Assembly (NCBI GenBank): GCA_014607495.2
Contig: CP053161.1
Span: 4,411,115 to 4,475,114 of the forward strand
Reading direction: 5' to 3'
From: Carposina sasakii
Taxonomy: Eukaryota; Arthropoda; Insecta; Lepidoptera; Carposinidae
DNA length: 64,000 nt
The translations under genes were made by a program, and so were the position numbers. This document shows positions 10,308 to 21,062 of this stretch, one piece after another. The notes below the pieces were generated by a model. That model was given only the letters and a program-made list of their open reading frames with translations. It searched no databases and was not told where the DNA came from. Every line of letters starts with the position of its first letter. Position 1 is the first letter of the stretch.

Positions 10308-10462
10308 GAGTTGACGAATTATCCCTTGTCAAAAATAAATCAAATTTTTAAATAATAACAAACTAGCTATTGTCCTTGAAAATTCTCTTAGAAGCAAAAA
10401 TCTGTATAAAATATTCTTATCGATCTATTTCCTATAAATCTCTATAAAAACATTCCTTCATA

Positions 10463-10697
10463 TATTCACACACTTCACAACACAACACATTAACCTAGTC
10501 CCACACTAAGATCCCTAAGGTATTGTGTCGTGGGTAGTAAGCAACGGTATATAAATACAAAGATAAGTATAGAAACAACCATGAATCGGAAACAAACATC
10601 GATATTCATCATATCAATGTTTGCACCTACCGGTATTCGAACCCAGGACCTATGGCGTCGCAGGCAGGGTCACTACCTACTAGACCAATCGGTCGAA
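10463..10697 (-). mobile_element. SINE-E copy 2, nearly complete
   Basis: On the minus strand the head reads CGACCGATTGGTCTAG, the tRNA-like part GTGACCCTGCCTGCGACGCC, and the B-box GGTTCGAATACC, then the GATATGATGAATATCGATG body and the tail GTGTGTGAATA. Its intact ACGGTATATAAATAC is the empty-site reference for MITE-F at 57584. The plus frame at 10530 is a shadow. Confidence 0.85.
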
Positions 10698-11141
10698 GAC
10701 ATTAACATGATCATATCTAGATAATGAACCGTGGCTCATACGATATCATAGACACACTTACGTGCCCCAGCCCGCGAATCAACCCTAGGGGGTCTAAATA
10801 TATCATCCCCTAACAGCGTAATAAGCCTTAATGCCGCATATAAATAAAATCTATTTCGCAAGGACAAAGGTAAAAAAACAACCTGGCCGACAACCAATTA
10901 TACCTGAAATATAATAGTGGTGAGAACACAGTTAGTGTGCGTGTCCTCATGAAGGAAGGACGTTGAGGAGATGCGAGGATCTGCAACATCCAATGTAGGA
11001 CTAATCACTGACTAACGTTTGCCCATCACAAAGTGTACTCTTCCTCACGTTATCTGCATTTCCTATTAATTCTATTCTAGAAATTTTATAAATTTGAAAA
11101 TCGGTAAATAATAAGCGAAATAATATGAAAATAGACCAATC
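10698..11141. other. Single-copy stretch, nothing seen
   Basis: No gene or family repeat recognised; presumed first large intron upstream of the Mxd exon. Confidence 0.35.
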
Positions 11142-11235
11142 TAAGGAACTTACTCACAGATTTGAGACTCGAAATCACATGTTTTTATTTTTCAAGATTG
11201 TATGTCGAACATCCCCGAGTTGTTAAAGAATGGGT
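11142..11235. mobile_element. MITE-B fragment
   Basis: Only TTTGAGACTCGAAATCACAT, TTTTTCAAGATTGTATG and GAGTTGTTAA survive. Confidence 0.6.
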
Positions 11236-12636
11236 AGTATTTAAACGCACATCAAATAAAATTATTTTTTCAGTCACAAATAATCGGAATTCATATTCAA
11301 AATTACTGATTGCACAGCAAATAACGCAAATGAGAATATTACTAAACAAACTGCAATTTTTATTTCTGGCATACTGCTTTTTATCTTAAAATAACGCTTT
11401 TTTTATTAATGCACAGTTAATATTTGTTAATGAACATTACACCTGTTAACTCTTTATTTTTTTTAAATCAGCTTCTATATTTATTTAACATACAGCAATT
11501 AACCTAAATGAAACGGCATTTTATTTTACATAATCATCTTATTATTTGTTAAGTTACTATTTGTAACATTTTAACATATTGAAGTTACTATTTGTATCTG
11601 AATTTATATTTTAGCGTTGATGTCATTATGTTATATGGGTTAGTACTCCGTGTGTTTCCCTCACGCCTATGTGTGTGTTTCGTATAATTTGGCCACTAAA
11701 CCCGTATTACGTTACGAGTATACCGCTGGGGCAGAAATGTACGCTTTTCTGTAATTTGGTATCGACTTGCTCCTACTATGTGTTCTCAAATTACCTAAAT
11801 CATATTTTTTATTTTAACCATTTATTGCGAACAAAATTTTAAGTAAGTGCAATTGCAAAAAAATTTGCCAATGCAAAGCGGTGTCACTATCTAATTTTCG
11901 TGTTATGTCGTCATAATAATAATTTTATCGATTACAAATTCTGTTTGACTCTAGGTCCGCGATATAAAACTTTATGGTAAGCACATACCTCTTGGCTAAC
12001 GCAAGCAAGGTGATTGGACAAAGTGAGGGCTACGTTACGAACCAACAAGTCAATAAGTAAGTTTACGGCTATCTATCGAGAACGCCTAGTAGGGGCTGCA
12101 AATAAGGTTTGTTAGCGCGAAGCTACCCGCCGCAACGCCATTCAGACCAAAGCTCTCCGTAATTATGACAAATTGAATTTAAAAATGACAATGCGCTGAA
12201 AAAAGCCTTTGCCAGAACCGGGTCACGGAGGAAACGTGTTTTGTTTACGTTTGTTTACAGTTTGTTTGCGTCATCCGCGCAGTCTAGTTTTTAATGATCT
12301 ACCAACTATTTTGGAAATAAAAAGGGGATTTTGTAAAAGCGTCTTTTTAAAAAGGGGCAAGTGTTGTTGGTGGGATCGATTAATCCAGAGTTAACCCAGA
12401 GTTAACATCACCTATCCGTGATGCTTTGCCGGCTTCTGTCGCTAACAATAACTTAACAAAGACTCGGACATTTCCCATTTACCTCATTAGATAATAATTA
12501 TCGGTCGATGTATTTGCGCTGTTAAAGGTACGGTACGGTAGGCTTTTCAGATAGTCTATAACTCGAAACATACAGATTCCGACGCTACTATGAGTAACTT
12601 AGATTCCCAACCATACTCTGCACGCAAAGATATTCG
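11236..12636. other. 1.4-kb single-copy AT-rich stretch
   Basis: No family repeat. A donor-like GTATGTG on the minus strand (just below 11990) follows an open run without a convincing acceptor. Frames at 11162 and 12209 look random. Confidence 0.35.
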
Positions 12637-12756
12637 GGTCGATTCCGGCAGTCACGCTAAAACCTAAACCTAATATTAGTCAGGTCTATCTCTCTCTGTT
12701 CTTAACATTAATGCTAATTTTACGTATAGGTTTAAGTGTGACTGCCGGAATCGACC
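12637..12756. mobile_element. 120-bp MITE with long terminal inverted repeats
   Basis: Left end GGTCGATTCCGGCAGTCAC plus the AAACCTAAACC run is mirrored by GGTTTAAGTGTGACTGCCGG and AATCGACC at the right. ATATT lies beside both ends, 2 nt off on the left, so the duplication is not exact. One copy only. Confidence 0.6.
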
Positions 12757-12866
12757 ATATTGTAAACTCAAAATTAAACTTTTTAGTAGATACGTCACCA
12801 TGAAAAAAAGTCAAACGTCGCTCATGTCTTACAAGTACGAGTATGCTAATGTTTAATTATCTGTTT

Positions 12867-13040
12867 ACCCGACTGCGCCATGAGGAGGATTATGTATTTC
12901 GAGTGTATGTTTGTATGTATGTATCTTTGTCACGCTCTAGCTAGAGCCTAAACGGGTTGTCGCATTTGAGCTTGAGAGGCATTAGATTCGTCTTAGAAGT
13001 GAAAGTGAACACTGGGTCAAAATTTTTACTTAGTCGGGTG
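12867..13040. mobile_element. MITE-S copy 1
   Basis: Starts ACCCGACTGCGCCATGAGG and ends TACTTAGTCGGGT, with short inverted ends ACCCGACT / AGTCGGGT. The interior has ATTCGAGTGTATGT and GAACACTGGGTCA. The second copy (29040-29330) is split by a Helitron. Confidence 0.6.
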
Positions 13041-13051
13041 TTTTTCTTTAA

Positions 13052-13150
13052 ATACATACATACATAGATATAATCACGCCTCTATCCCGGTAGGCAGAGC
13101 ACCAAGGGCCGATAGAACCACTTCTGACCAATTTTGAGGGTAGAGATCTT
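13052..13150 (-). mobile_element. Repeat H fragment
   Basis: An (ATAC)n run, then ATAATCACGCCTCTATCCC, GGTAGGCAGAGCACCAAGGG, CCGATAGAACCAC and TGACCAATTTT. Matches the fuller copy at 43466-43720 with the CATGGTGC block missing. Confidence 0.7.
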
Positions 13151-13520
13151 TAAATACATGAGATCATAATATACTTATCACTATGCATTGTTTACTATCA
13201 CTGCTTCTTCGAAATTGAAATTCCTACAAAGGAACGTAGCTAGAAGCCGCGTTTAATTCACTAGCTGTATTGTTATCAACAGGGCTGAGGCCGCGGGTTT
13301 ACGACTACTAAATTTACGTCCAACTGGCAAACTCGTAAAAAAGTCGTCAAGCCAAAATTGGGCGCACTCGCCTATGATAATGGCGCGGACAATCGGAGTA
13401 ATTACTGGCCCGGCATCGGGCGAACTAGCGAAGGAAGGGCGTGGAGGAGGCGGTAGGCTCACTTCATAACGTGAAACTTGATGTGAACGTGGTCGTGTGA
13501 TTTGCCACGTCACTTTAGAT

Positions 13521-14080
13521 CCTTCGAATCTCTGTAGGTGCAAACTTGATATGATGAATATTGATGTTTGTTTTTGAGTCATGGATGTTTATCTGCTGAA
13601 ATTCAACGCTACAAACTTGTTTGTAGCATAAGCTGAGTACAGGACTTTTCTGTCCACGTGCGCGACAGCGTTTCACATGCACATTGACTTACGTATTGTG
13701 TATTTTTATATACCATGTTACTCTATACATGTGTAATGTAAGAAAAAAATTTTTTTTTTGAAAAAATTTTTTAGTAATTTGATCGGGCGAAATTTATAGT
13801 CTAGTGTTTACAGATATTAATTATTTCTCGTGAAAAATCTTGCTACATGCAATTTTACTAAACTTTTAATATCTTTATGCTTCCATGGAGAAAAATGATC
13901 GCGATGATGTATTTACCGTTGCTGTGTAATGTTGTTGGTGTACTGTACAGAATATTTTTTTTTATCTTTCTCTATGTATTTACCGTTGCTTATTACCAAC
14001 GACATAAGACCTTATGGATCTTAACGTGTTAAATTCTTACTAAGTTAATGTGTTGTGAAGTGAGTGAATATTTATTTATT
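13521..14080 (+). mobile_element. SINE-E copy 3, split in two
   Basis: The B-box-like CCTTCGAATCTCTGTAGGTG and the body to GTCATGGATGTTTAT (13521-13593) are separated by ~375 bp from the tail TATGTATTTACCGTTGC through GTTGTGAAGTGAGTGAATA (13970-14080). The spacer holds a MITE-A fragment (13740-13908), a small hairpin GCTACAAAC/GTTTGTAGC near 13609 and unknown sequence. The minus frame at 13253-13582 is mostly a shadow. Confidence 0.65.
13740..13908. mobile_element. MITE-A copy 3, shrunken
   Basis: Inverted. Keeps CGAAATTTATAGT, TTATTTCTCGTGAAAAATC and ATGCTTCCATGGAGAAAAAT, with several internal losses and neither tip. Confidence 0.7.
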
Positions 14081-14132
14081 TAGAGATAATGTGATGGCTA
14101 ATATAGAGTTGACAGCGCAATATGAACCAAAC

Positions 14133-14330
14133 GTTTTCGCTTCATCTACTTTCAGGATATTCTTATGCACGCTCGTCAGTTTAGGGCACTGTTGACCTGA
14201 CCTTTTCTAGAATTTCTCCAATTGTGTCGGGTGTAAGACCGGCGAAGTCCTCCCCTTCCAACCTTTTTATCCACTCTTCTGTTTTAACACTTTCTAAATC
14301 TTTCTTTGTAATGAAGATCGAATTTATTTA
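14133..14330 (-). pseudogene. Retroelement-type coding remnant (repeat H associated)
   Basis: The minus strand is open for about 45 codons with a protein-like composition (TKKDLESVKTEEWIKRLEGE, then FAGLTPDTIGEILEKVRS), then breaks. The downstream DNA ACTGACGAGCGTGCATAAG and CTGAAAGTAGATGAAGCG matches 46440-46500 and 56500-56600, which lead into a tail encoding a VSAYPSGKEA-like end. I take it as the C-terminus of a non-LTR element; the exact clade is not recognised. Confidence 0.5.
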
Positions 14331-14620
14331 ATTTCAATCAAACGTAACATACAACAAAGTGTACAGTTTAAAATTTCTTGAAGTTGTATCAAATGAGCGA
14401 AATGTGATTATGCCAGCTCTACTCCATCCTTACTCCATGGATAAACTACTGAATTTATGGATCATCAATCTCGCGATGAGATATGCCGTAATCTTGAGCC
14501 CGGCACGCACTTGAGTCTGCGATATAATACTAAAGCGATTGTGTGGTATCGTCTTTAATTTTATGGGCTATTCCACAATTCTGAACGAATTTGCTGTTCA
14601 TTGTATTTCATATATATATA

Positions 14621-14888
14621 CAGGGTGTAACAAAAAGGGTATGTTAAGCGAAAAGCTATGTTAAATGGAACTAAAGAGAACCTACCCACAAAATTTCAGA
14701 CTCGAAATCACATGTTTATTTTTCAAGATAGTATGAAAATTTCTGAGAATTCTTAAACAATTGGAATGCTCATACAATCGGGAAAAATAAAACATGTGAT
14801 TTCGGGTCTCAAATTTTGTGATAGGTTCTCTATAGTGGGCTATTTCACATATGCTTTTCGCTTAACATACCCTTTCTGTTACACCCTG
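14621..14888. mobile_element. MITE-B copy, complete, in a TATATA run
   Basis: Both tips are intact: CAGGGTGTAACAAAAAGGG and CCCTTTCTGTTACACCCTG, between TATATATA runs. The arms pair along ~120 bp. The plus frame inside is a shadow. Confidence 0.9.
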
Positions 14889-14989
14889 TATATATATTAC
14901 TATATTACGGAAAATGCGTCGCATGTCGATCACGTAACGTCCTATCTTATTAAATGCCAATTGATATTAGTCGTATGAATGCTAAAATA

Positions 14990-15247
14990 AGTTAGTTTAT
15001 TTGTTTGTTACCTCTTGAAGTTTTACGTACTTAACCAGTCATTCTAAAACTTTGCATAAATAATGTAATAGTTGGGAGTACCCACGGTGAAGGACGATGT
15101 TAGCTACTTACATATGAGAGTCTGTGAGGAAAGGATGTTTACTCTTTCACGCAAAACTACTTAACTGATTTTTATGAAATTTTGGTATAGGTTTTAATTA
15201 GAATAGTATATTGCCTAAAAATTCACGCGGACGTTAACGGACGCTAG
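14990..15247 (+). mobile_element. Helitron fragments, two overlapping remnants
   Basis: A TTTGTTTGTTACCTCTTGAA segment (14997-15065) is followed by GAGAGTCTGTGAGGAAAGG, ACTCTTTCACGCAAAACTAC and a terminus CACGCGGACGTTAACGGACG CTAG at 15247. Confidence 0.6.
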
Positions 15248-16213
15248 TCAACTTTGCAACGTTAACTGATGGAGGAATAAATATGTTTTTAATATTAAAC
15301 TATCTTTTACATCAGCTCTAAAGAGGCAAGTACACAAGCACTTTTCACCAGAAGTTCCATGTAGTAATGAGTGAGACTACCGGAGCTTTTTGGACACAAA
15401 CTTAGCAATTAACTTTGATATACATTTAAAAAGAAGCAGGCCTATTGTTTATGTTCCTGTTTATCCCGACAGCCGTAAATGACGTCATCATGTGTAACAA
15501 CCGCGTAATCGTAAACACCCGAACTAATTTGCATCGCCCATAAAACACGACAATCGCTTTAAGCAGACATAAAGATAAAAACCCATAGATAACCGCTGAA
15601 TTAATTTTATTATTTGTGGAAGGATACCAATTGTTCCATTACCAAATAATTACTTGTGTAGATATGAAGATAACCCGTTAATTTTAGGTTTTATGGCTCT
15701 CTTTAATAATGTGGCACTAAATAGATAAACGGCGTTTTGTTCTCTCATCTTCTAATTTTTAAGCTTTCGTTGTTAATAATGTCTGAAAATAACTTGGATG
15801 AGAATACGAGTAATTCTAGTTACTAGTCAAGGCAATGAATGAGTTTTCTATGACAAGGGCACAGCCCAAAAATCTAGGTAAAACATATTTTCAATATTAA
15901 ATTAGTTATCGTGCCAAACCGACAGAGCGTAGGTCCACTACCGCCTATCAGAAACATGCCCACAAGTGTTGCAAAAAAAAAAAATCATATTACACGTGTC
16001 TGGAGGCTTTTGGGACAGCAAAACCGTCATATTTAGCAATTAAGGCGAGAATTCGTAGCCAAGTATTACGGCCAGGCATTAGACGCGTAATTACATGACC
16101 ACAGTAATGTGAGAGTGCCTATTATATTAAGGCACAGTATACCAGGCGCGGTAGTGGTCATATTTCTAAGCTAATGTGATAATGTAATATCATATTTTGT
16201 TAATTATTCTCTG
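15248..16213. other. ~1-kb single-copy stretch
   Basis: No family repeat. A perfect TGACGTCA (CRE-type palindrome) lies near 15480-15487 within a less AT-rich patch. No supported exon. Confidence 0.35.
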
Positions 16214-16280
16214 CTAGTGGACGCCCGCGGCTCCATCCGCGTGGACTACAGAAAAAACAAAATGTCGAAAAAGGCATAAT
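16214..16280 (-). mobile_element. Helitron 3' end fragment
   Basis: CTAGTGGACGCCCGCGGCTC, then CATCCGCGTGGACTACAG and AACAAAATGTCGAAAA. Truncated where the local duplication (16265 onward) starts. Confidence 0.65.
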
Positions 16281-16975
16281 AAATGTTTCGTACGGGTACC
16301 ATTTGTGTAGATAGCATTAAACCTAAATACATTCAGCGTGTTGTTGTCAGCATGTATACTATTCTGTACAGAATGTCCCGGTAAATAAATGTTACAACAG
16401 AGCTCGGTGAAGAATAGTTTTTATTATATATTTATTGTACAGCATATAATTTTGATATTTTTTTTAAAGTGAAAATCACGCCTATCTCTTAAAAGAGATT
16501 TCTTTCTTCTAACTTAGTATAGTCCTTCAGGTTACCATTATATGTCATTTGAAGCGGTGATAGACCAGTGATTAAGACGTGCACCTTCCAAGCGGGAGGC
16601 GTAAAATTTCATTTAAATCGTTCGATCCCAGACAGACAGAGTCATTTATAATCGGGAAGAATTTGAAGATCATACTTTAATACCACTTTGTAGAAGAGTT
16701 ATAAAAATAATGTGTATTATTCCAATGAATTTTTTCATGTACAGATTTTAATGTTGCAAAATTGTCACTTACACGGAAGTTGAGCACGTAAAACCGTTGA
16801 CCCTCTTGTCCTGCGCCTTAAATTATTTTAGATCCCTCTCAGCCCAACATAAACTGCGGTCGTGTCGGCTTTCCGTCCCATCGGACTATGAGAGTAACGG
16901 AATAATTCGAGAGTGCGCTCAAAACGTCTGTGTTGATGCTATGTATCACACACTTAATAAGCCCATGCGGTACGG
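16265..16975 (+). repeat. Local duplication, copy 1, with mosaic SINE-I
   Basis: Shares CGAAAAAGGCATA, TAGATAGCATTAAACCTAAA, ACATTCAGCG, AAATAAATGTTACAACAGAG and TTTTTTTAAAGTGAAAA with 17175-17455, in the same order. It then contains SINE-I (16565 onward) interrupted by Helitron words (TTTCATTTAAATCG before the B-box, ACAGACAGAGT after it). A CR1-like LINE 3' scrap (TCTCTTAAAAGAGATTTCTT) lies near 16485. Confidence 0.7.
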
Positions 16976-17174
16976 ATAATCAAAATAAAATGCATTTCCT
17001 GCCTCAACCCTTTATATAACTGCTGTCACCTACACCCTGGCAGTAAGCAACCCAGTTACAAAATATTATACAGGAAAGAAATTAAAATCCCGGCAATTAT
17101 ACGGATGGCCAATAGTTACGTCTACCTCAATAAATACCTAAAATTCCGCCTGGCCGCCTCCGTCGAAAAAGGCA

Positions 17175-17455
17175 TAAAAAATGTTTCCGACCTTTCGTGT
17201 AGATAGCATTAAACCTAAATACATTCAGCGTTTTGTTGTTAGTACAGAAATAAATGTTACAACAGAGCTCTCACGATATTTTTTTAAAGTGAAAAGCACG
17301 TGCCAGTGATTAAGACGTGCACCTTCCAAGCGGGAGGCGTAAGTTCGATCCCAGTCATGAATTTTTTCATGTACAGATTTTAATGTTGCAAAATTGTCAC
17401 TTAGCACGGAAAGCACGTAAAACCGTCTATCGGACTATATCATTGTGCACTATAA
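17175..17455 (+). repeat. Local duplication, copy 2, with shorter SINE-I
   Basis: Same order of blocks as copy 1 but with internal losses, leading straight into SINE-I: CCAGTGATTAAGACGTGCAC, GTAAGTTCGATCCCAGTCA, then the GTACAGATTTTAATGTTGCA body and an abrupt end. Plus and minus frames here are shadows. Confidence 0.7.
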
Positions 17456-17839
17456 TATCAAATCCACGTTCTACTTATCCTTTTATACCACGTATAAGGA
17501 CGTCCGCGTGCGCGTAAAATCTTAATGTGCGCGTAAGAAAGGCTGACGTCTACAAACGCTTATTATTATGTTTTACTGCGGCTTACGTTACAGATTACAG
17601 TTTATGTCCTTGTTGTGCTCAACCATACGTTACATTTTTATTATATGTATCATAGAAGATTGAGAACAACTCACACTCAGAGGTATGTCTGTACCTATAT
17701 TTATAGCGGTATAACTGCCAATATCCTTAATCCAGTCCCCAGTGAGTTTTACAGCAGTGGATAAGAGTGGACGAAAAAGTGGAATCTAATCCATTAATGG
17801 ATTTGCCCGGTGGATTAGAGTGGAATAGGCCACATATAC

Positions 17840-17960
17840 ATAGAGCAGCATAGAGGAGAGATGTAAATAGTCAGTGACAAGTTACTAGCTTATAGGGAGA
17901 ATGCCCGAGTTTTTTAGTCTACTCTCACGGCATACCTACACGGAAAGAGATAAAAGCCTC
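17840..17960. repeat. Repeat G fragment
   Basis: AGCAGCATAGAGGAGAGATG, GTTACTAGCTTATAGGGAGA, ATGCCCGAGTT and ACACGGAAAGAGATA. Degenerate. Confidence 0.5.
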
Positions 17961-18428
17961 ATTTGTTTAGTGGCCTTAAGCTCAACTTAATTATTTCATG
18001 GCTGTAAATTGGGCGCTATATGATGGCACCGCCATCCTAGGAAATCAACGCTTAACGCCCGTATTCTTAGTAATATCCCTTGAAGGCACTCGAGTAAGTG
18101 GTATCTGATACAAAGAACCAACTATTATTCTTCCCATCGTTAGTTCCACATGTTATGCTACGAGTATAAAACGGGCCCCGACATAAAAACTTCGACCGTT
18201 TCCTTGAGAATAAATAAACCGCCTGCGGTTTGTCATAGTTTTATTTCTATTAACTCTAGCTGTGGTCGAAATTAGATCATCTTCTTCTATCTATTCTATA
18301 ACAAAAAGGATCTACGTAATCTAGAGAACCTACATACTCGAAATAAAGCTTATTTTTCCCGATGTATGCAAGGAAAAATCATGTGATTTCGAGTGTCTCT
18401 ACAGTACGTATGGTTACAGTATACATAC
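17961..18428. other. Stretch with a decayed MITE-B piece
   Basis: Mostly single-copy. Near 18300-18400 MITE-B words survive (AACAAAAAGGATC, AGAGAACCTACATACTCGA, CATGTGATTTCGAGTG). Confidence 0.45.
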
Positions 18429-18747
18429 AATAAAAATGTAGCGGATCGCTGTCTGTACATGGAAGATATATGAGAAAAAATATTATAGAAGACCTTAATT
18501 AACGCAATAGTACCCAAATGAATTATTTTTGAAATTATTGTCTGTTTGTCGGTTTGTCTGTGCGTTTGTGCACGCTAATCTCAGAAACGGCTGAACCGAT
18601 TTCGATGCAGTTTTCAGGAATATATTGTGACAGGTCCCACTTAACATATAGGCTACTTTTTATCCCGGGAAAATGTTTTTATTTCGGATAATTTCGACAT
18701 TTTGTTTTTCTGTAGTTCACGCGGACGGAGTCGCGGCTGTCCACTAG
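18429..18747 (+). mobile_element. Helitron, long subtype, complete
   Basis: Subtype with the 5' part TAAAAATGTAGCGGATCGC, TGTCTGTACATGGAAGATAT, the TTTGTCGGTTTGTCTGTGCG run, CTAATCTCAGAAACGGCTGA, ACATATAGGCTACTTTTTAT and the terminus GCGGACGGAGTCGCGG...CACTAG before T. Matches the minus-strand copy at 49550-49880 over its whole length. Confidence 0.85.
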
Positions 18748-18944
18748 TAAATAAATAAATAAACCAAGTCAATCTCACACGAGTATTCTCTTCGTTGACT
18801 ACGTGTTATTCGTAGCAGGTCTACGTGTGCTACGCGCGTAGCATTAGCATTCGTAGTCCGTAGCCAACATTGAGTCAGGCTACGGACATTGAAGCGGCCA
18901 TCTTTATTTATTGCGTCTAAGTTTCTTTGAATGTTGGCGCTAAT

Positions 18945-19465
18945 TGCTTCTGCAGGATCATAAGGAAAATCCCACAGCCACGTTTAGCATAGCGTGGACA
19001 GTTGTTAATGATCAGTGAAAACGTTGCTGGTTTATCGCCTGAGAGAGCCCAAGCTCCATAGTCGACTCTAAGCAAAAGCTTAGCAAAAGTTTTGCTGTGC
19101 TGATGCGGGGCTTCACTAGAATACATCAGCTGCATCTCCTTCCGTGCATGTCGTATGAGTCTAGTAAGAAACTTAGGAGAGTTCTCATGCGATAAGCTTG
19201 CAACGCATCCCTGATCCTGTCCCTCTAGCATGACCACGCATCGTGGATATCGTATCGTACGAATATCGTATCATGTCTATACAAAATTCAACATGGCGGC
19301 TATATTTATCGTATTTTGACAGGCTAAATGTCGATAAATCGGTTCATTATATCGTGTTTCGCAGGTCATGCTACTTGAGCTGCTATGTTAAACGTAGCTG
19401 TAAGAGCTCCTTCATGATCCTGCAGTTTTGCCTACCGTTTTTTGGGAACAGAGTCGTGTGTACAG
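18945..19465. repeat. Two repeat G copies head to head with an insert
   Basis: 18955-19060 reads GCAGGATCATAAGGAAAATC then TATCGCCTGAGAGAGCCC; 19100-19225 reads GATGCGGGGCTTCACTAG then CTCATGCGATAAGCTTGC, the opposite orientation. A 155-bp insert (19226-19380, with reiterated ATCGTATC) separates it from its own continuation ATGTTAAACGTAGCTGTAAG / TTTTGGGAACAGAGTCGTGT. Minus frame 18917-19237 is a shadow. Confidence 0.6.
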
Positions 19466-19990
19466 TTAAACAAGGTAAATACTTACTTCTTTTACACTAC
19501 ACAAAAAGGCATAAACATTAAAGAAGAGATGTTACAATTTCTCTACCAGAGATCTCTTCCAGCAAGCCAAGCAAGTAAAGAGAAATTGTTAACATTGAAT
19601 AAACAAATTCTAAGAAACTACAAAACTACATTTAACAGCATATTCATGGATAGTGATCCTTCAGCTTTTCCCTAAATGTGCCAACAGTGTGACAATCTTA
19701 ACCGTGTGGGGTAATTCATTCCAGAGCTTAACCGCCCGAACCGAGAAAGAATTTAAATCGGGGAGTTTGTAGCAGTGACTATTGGATCGGAGAGGCCGAT
19801 CTCTTGAAAAGAGATATTTAAAGCGCTCACTGAGATATAACGGAGAAAAACGATAATTTAAAATTTTAAAAAGGAGTGTTAATAGATGAGTATTCCGGCG
19901 AAAACGAATCGGGAGCCATTTTAACTCTTTACGAAAGTGAGATACGTGATCAAATTTACGTCTACTTACGTAAATTTACTTCTTTTACAC
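19466..19990 (-). pseudogene. CR1/Jockey-type LINE 3' end with RT C-terminus
   Basis: From 19972 down to ~19700 the minus strand is open without an ATG and reads FRKELKWLPIRFRR, LLFKILNYRFSPLYLSERFK, SRDRPLRSNSHCYKLPD and FSVRAVKLWNELP. LxWLP..R, the YLSERF segment and VRAxxLWNxLP are standard markers of the C-terminal thumb/connection region of CR1/L2/Jockey-group reverse transcriptases. A frameshift follows, then ~200 bp of 3' UTR (AGAGATCTCTTCCAGCAAGC) shared with 16485 and 63340. 5'-truncated and dead. Confidence 0.85.
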
Positions 19991-20668
19991 TGGCTAATTT
20001 GTTTTTCTTAGAAATGACATTGATAATATTCTTTGTTCATGATAAAGTTAGGAGTGTTTTTAAAACTGAATTGCTACTCAAAAAAATATTATTGTAGTCT
20101 TCTACGATTATTTCCGAAGTTTTGCAAGACCCATTATTAATCTTGAAGAACTGTATATGTTGTGCAATTCGTGAGACCACTTCCTTCATATATACGAGTA
20201 TACTCCATGAGCCATTCCAAACAGCAGGCTGGCATGCAAGCACGTGTCCACTCAATCTGTATGCAAAGCACGGGGTGACTACCCCCTACCCCCCACTCCC
20301 TTAATGCCCGCGCCTAGTAATTGGTTAGTTTTGGGTGAATCGCACGATTAGTCTGTTACGTGTTTTTTTTTTAATTACTGTAGTCTTGTTGTTCTAGGTT
20401 AATCTGCAATGATAGTAGGTTATTGGTACAGTAGTGTCATTTCTATGGCTAGAATATTGATTAAGATGATAAAGCGCTCATGTAGAATTTAAAAAAATAT
20501 AGTACCTTCATTGTTGTATTTGTGCGCTAAATGCGGTGGTAGGCTCACCCCATTAACTCTTGGGAGTTAATAACCTAACTGGTGAAAATCGCGTGTATGT
20601 TTTGCTCACATCTGCCTAACCTTATATATTATAATGTACGGAAGTATTATGAATGTACCTATCTAATA
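19991..20668. other. Single-copy stretch, nothing recognised
   Basis: Frames at 20037-20304 overlap each other on both strands and show no family motif. Confidence 0.35.
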
Positions 20669-20939
20669 TTAGTGGACGCCCGCGACTCCGCCCGCGTGGA
20701 CTGCAGAAAAAACAAAATGTCGAAATTATCCGGGATAAAAACATTTTCCCGGGATAAAAAGTAGCCTATATGTTAAGTGGGACCCGTCACAATATATTCC
20801 TGAAAACTGAATCGAAATCGGTTCAGCCGTTTCTGAGATTAGCGTGCACAAACGCACAGACAAACCGACAAAAAGACAAAAACTCCAAAAATAATTCTTT
20901 TGGGTACTATTGCGTTGATAAAGGTCTCCTATAATATTG
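20669..20939 (-). mobile_element. Helitron, long subtype, 5' end truncated by SINE-I
   Basis: The terminus is AGTGGACGCCCGCGACTCCG with ATT in place of ACT. CCGGGATAAAAACATTTTCC, TATTCCTGAAAACTGAATCG and GATTAGCGTGCACAAACGCA follow. It joins SINE-I at 20940 after CTATAATATT. Confidence 0.8.
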
Positions 20940-21062
20940 CGCTTTCCGAGGCACGAGCGAAGTGACAATTTTGCAACATTAAAATCTGTACATGAAATAA
21001 ATTCATTGGTACAGGCCCGTGACTGGGATCGAACTTACGCCTCCCGCTTGGAAGGTGCACGA
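20940..21062 (-). mobile_element. SINE-I copy 4, head half
   Basis: On the minus strand GTGCACCTTCCAAGCGGGAG, GTAAGTTCGATCCCAGTCAC, then the TGTACAGATTTTAATGTTGC body, ending at the Helitron junction. Confidence 0.75.

Noticed and set aside
13253..13582. 109-codon minus frame as a gene
   Set aside because: Its start lies in SINE-E sequence and no domain or splice support is seen.
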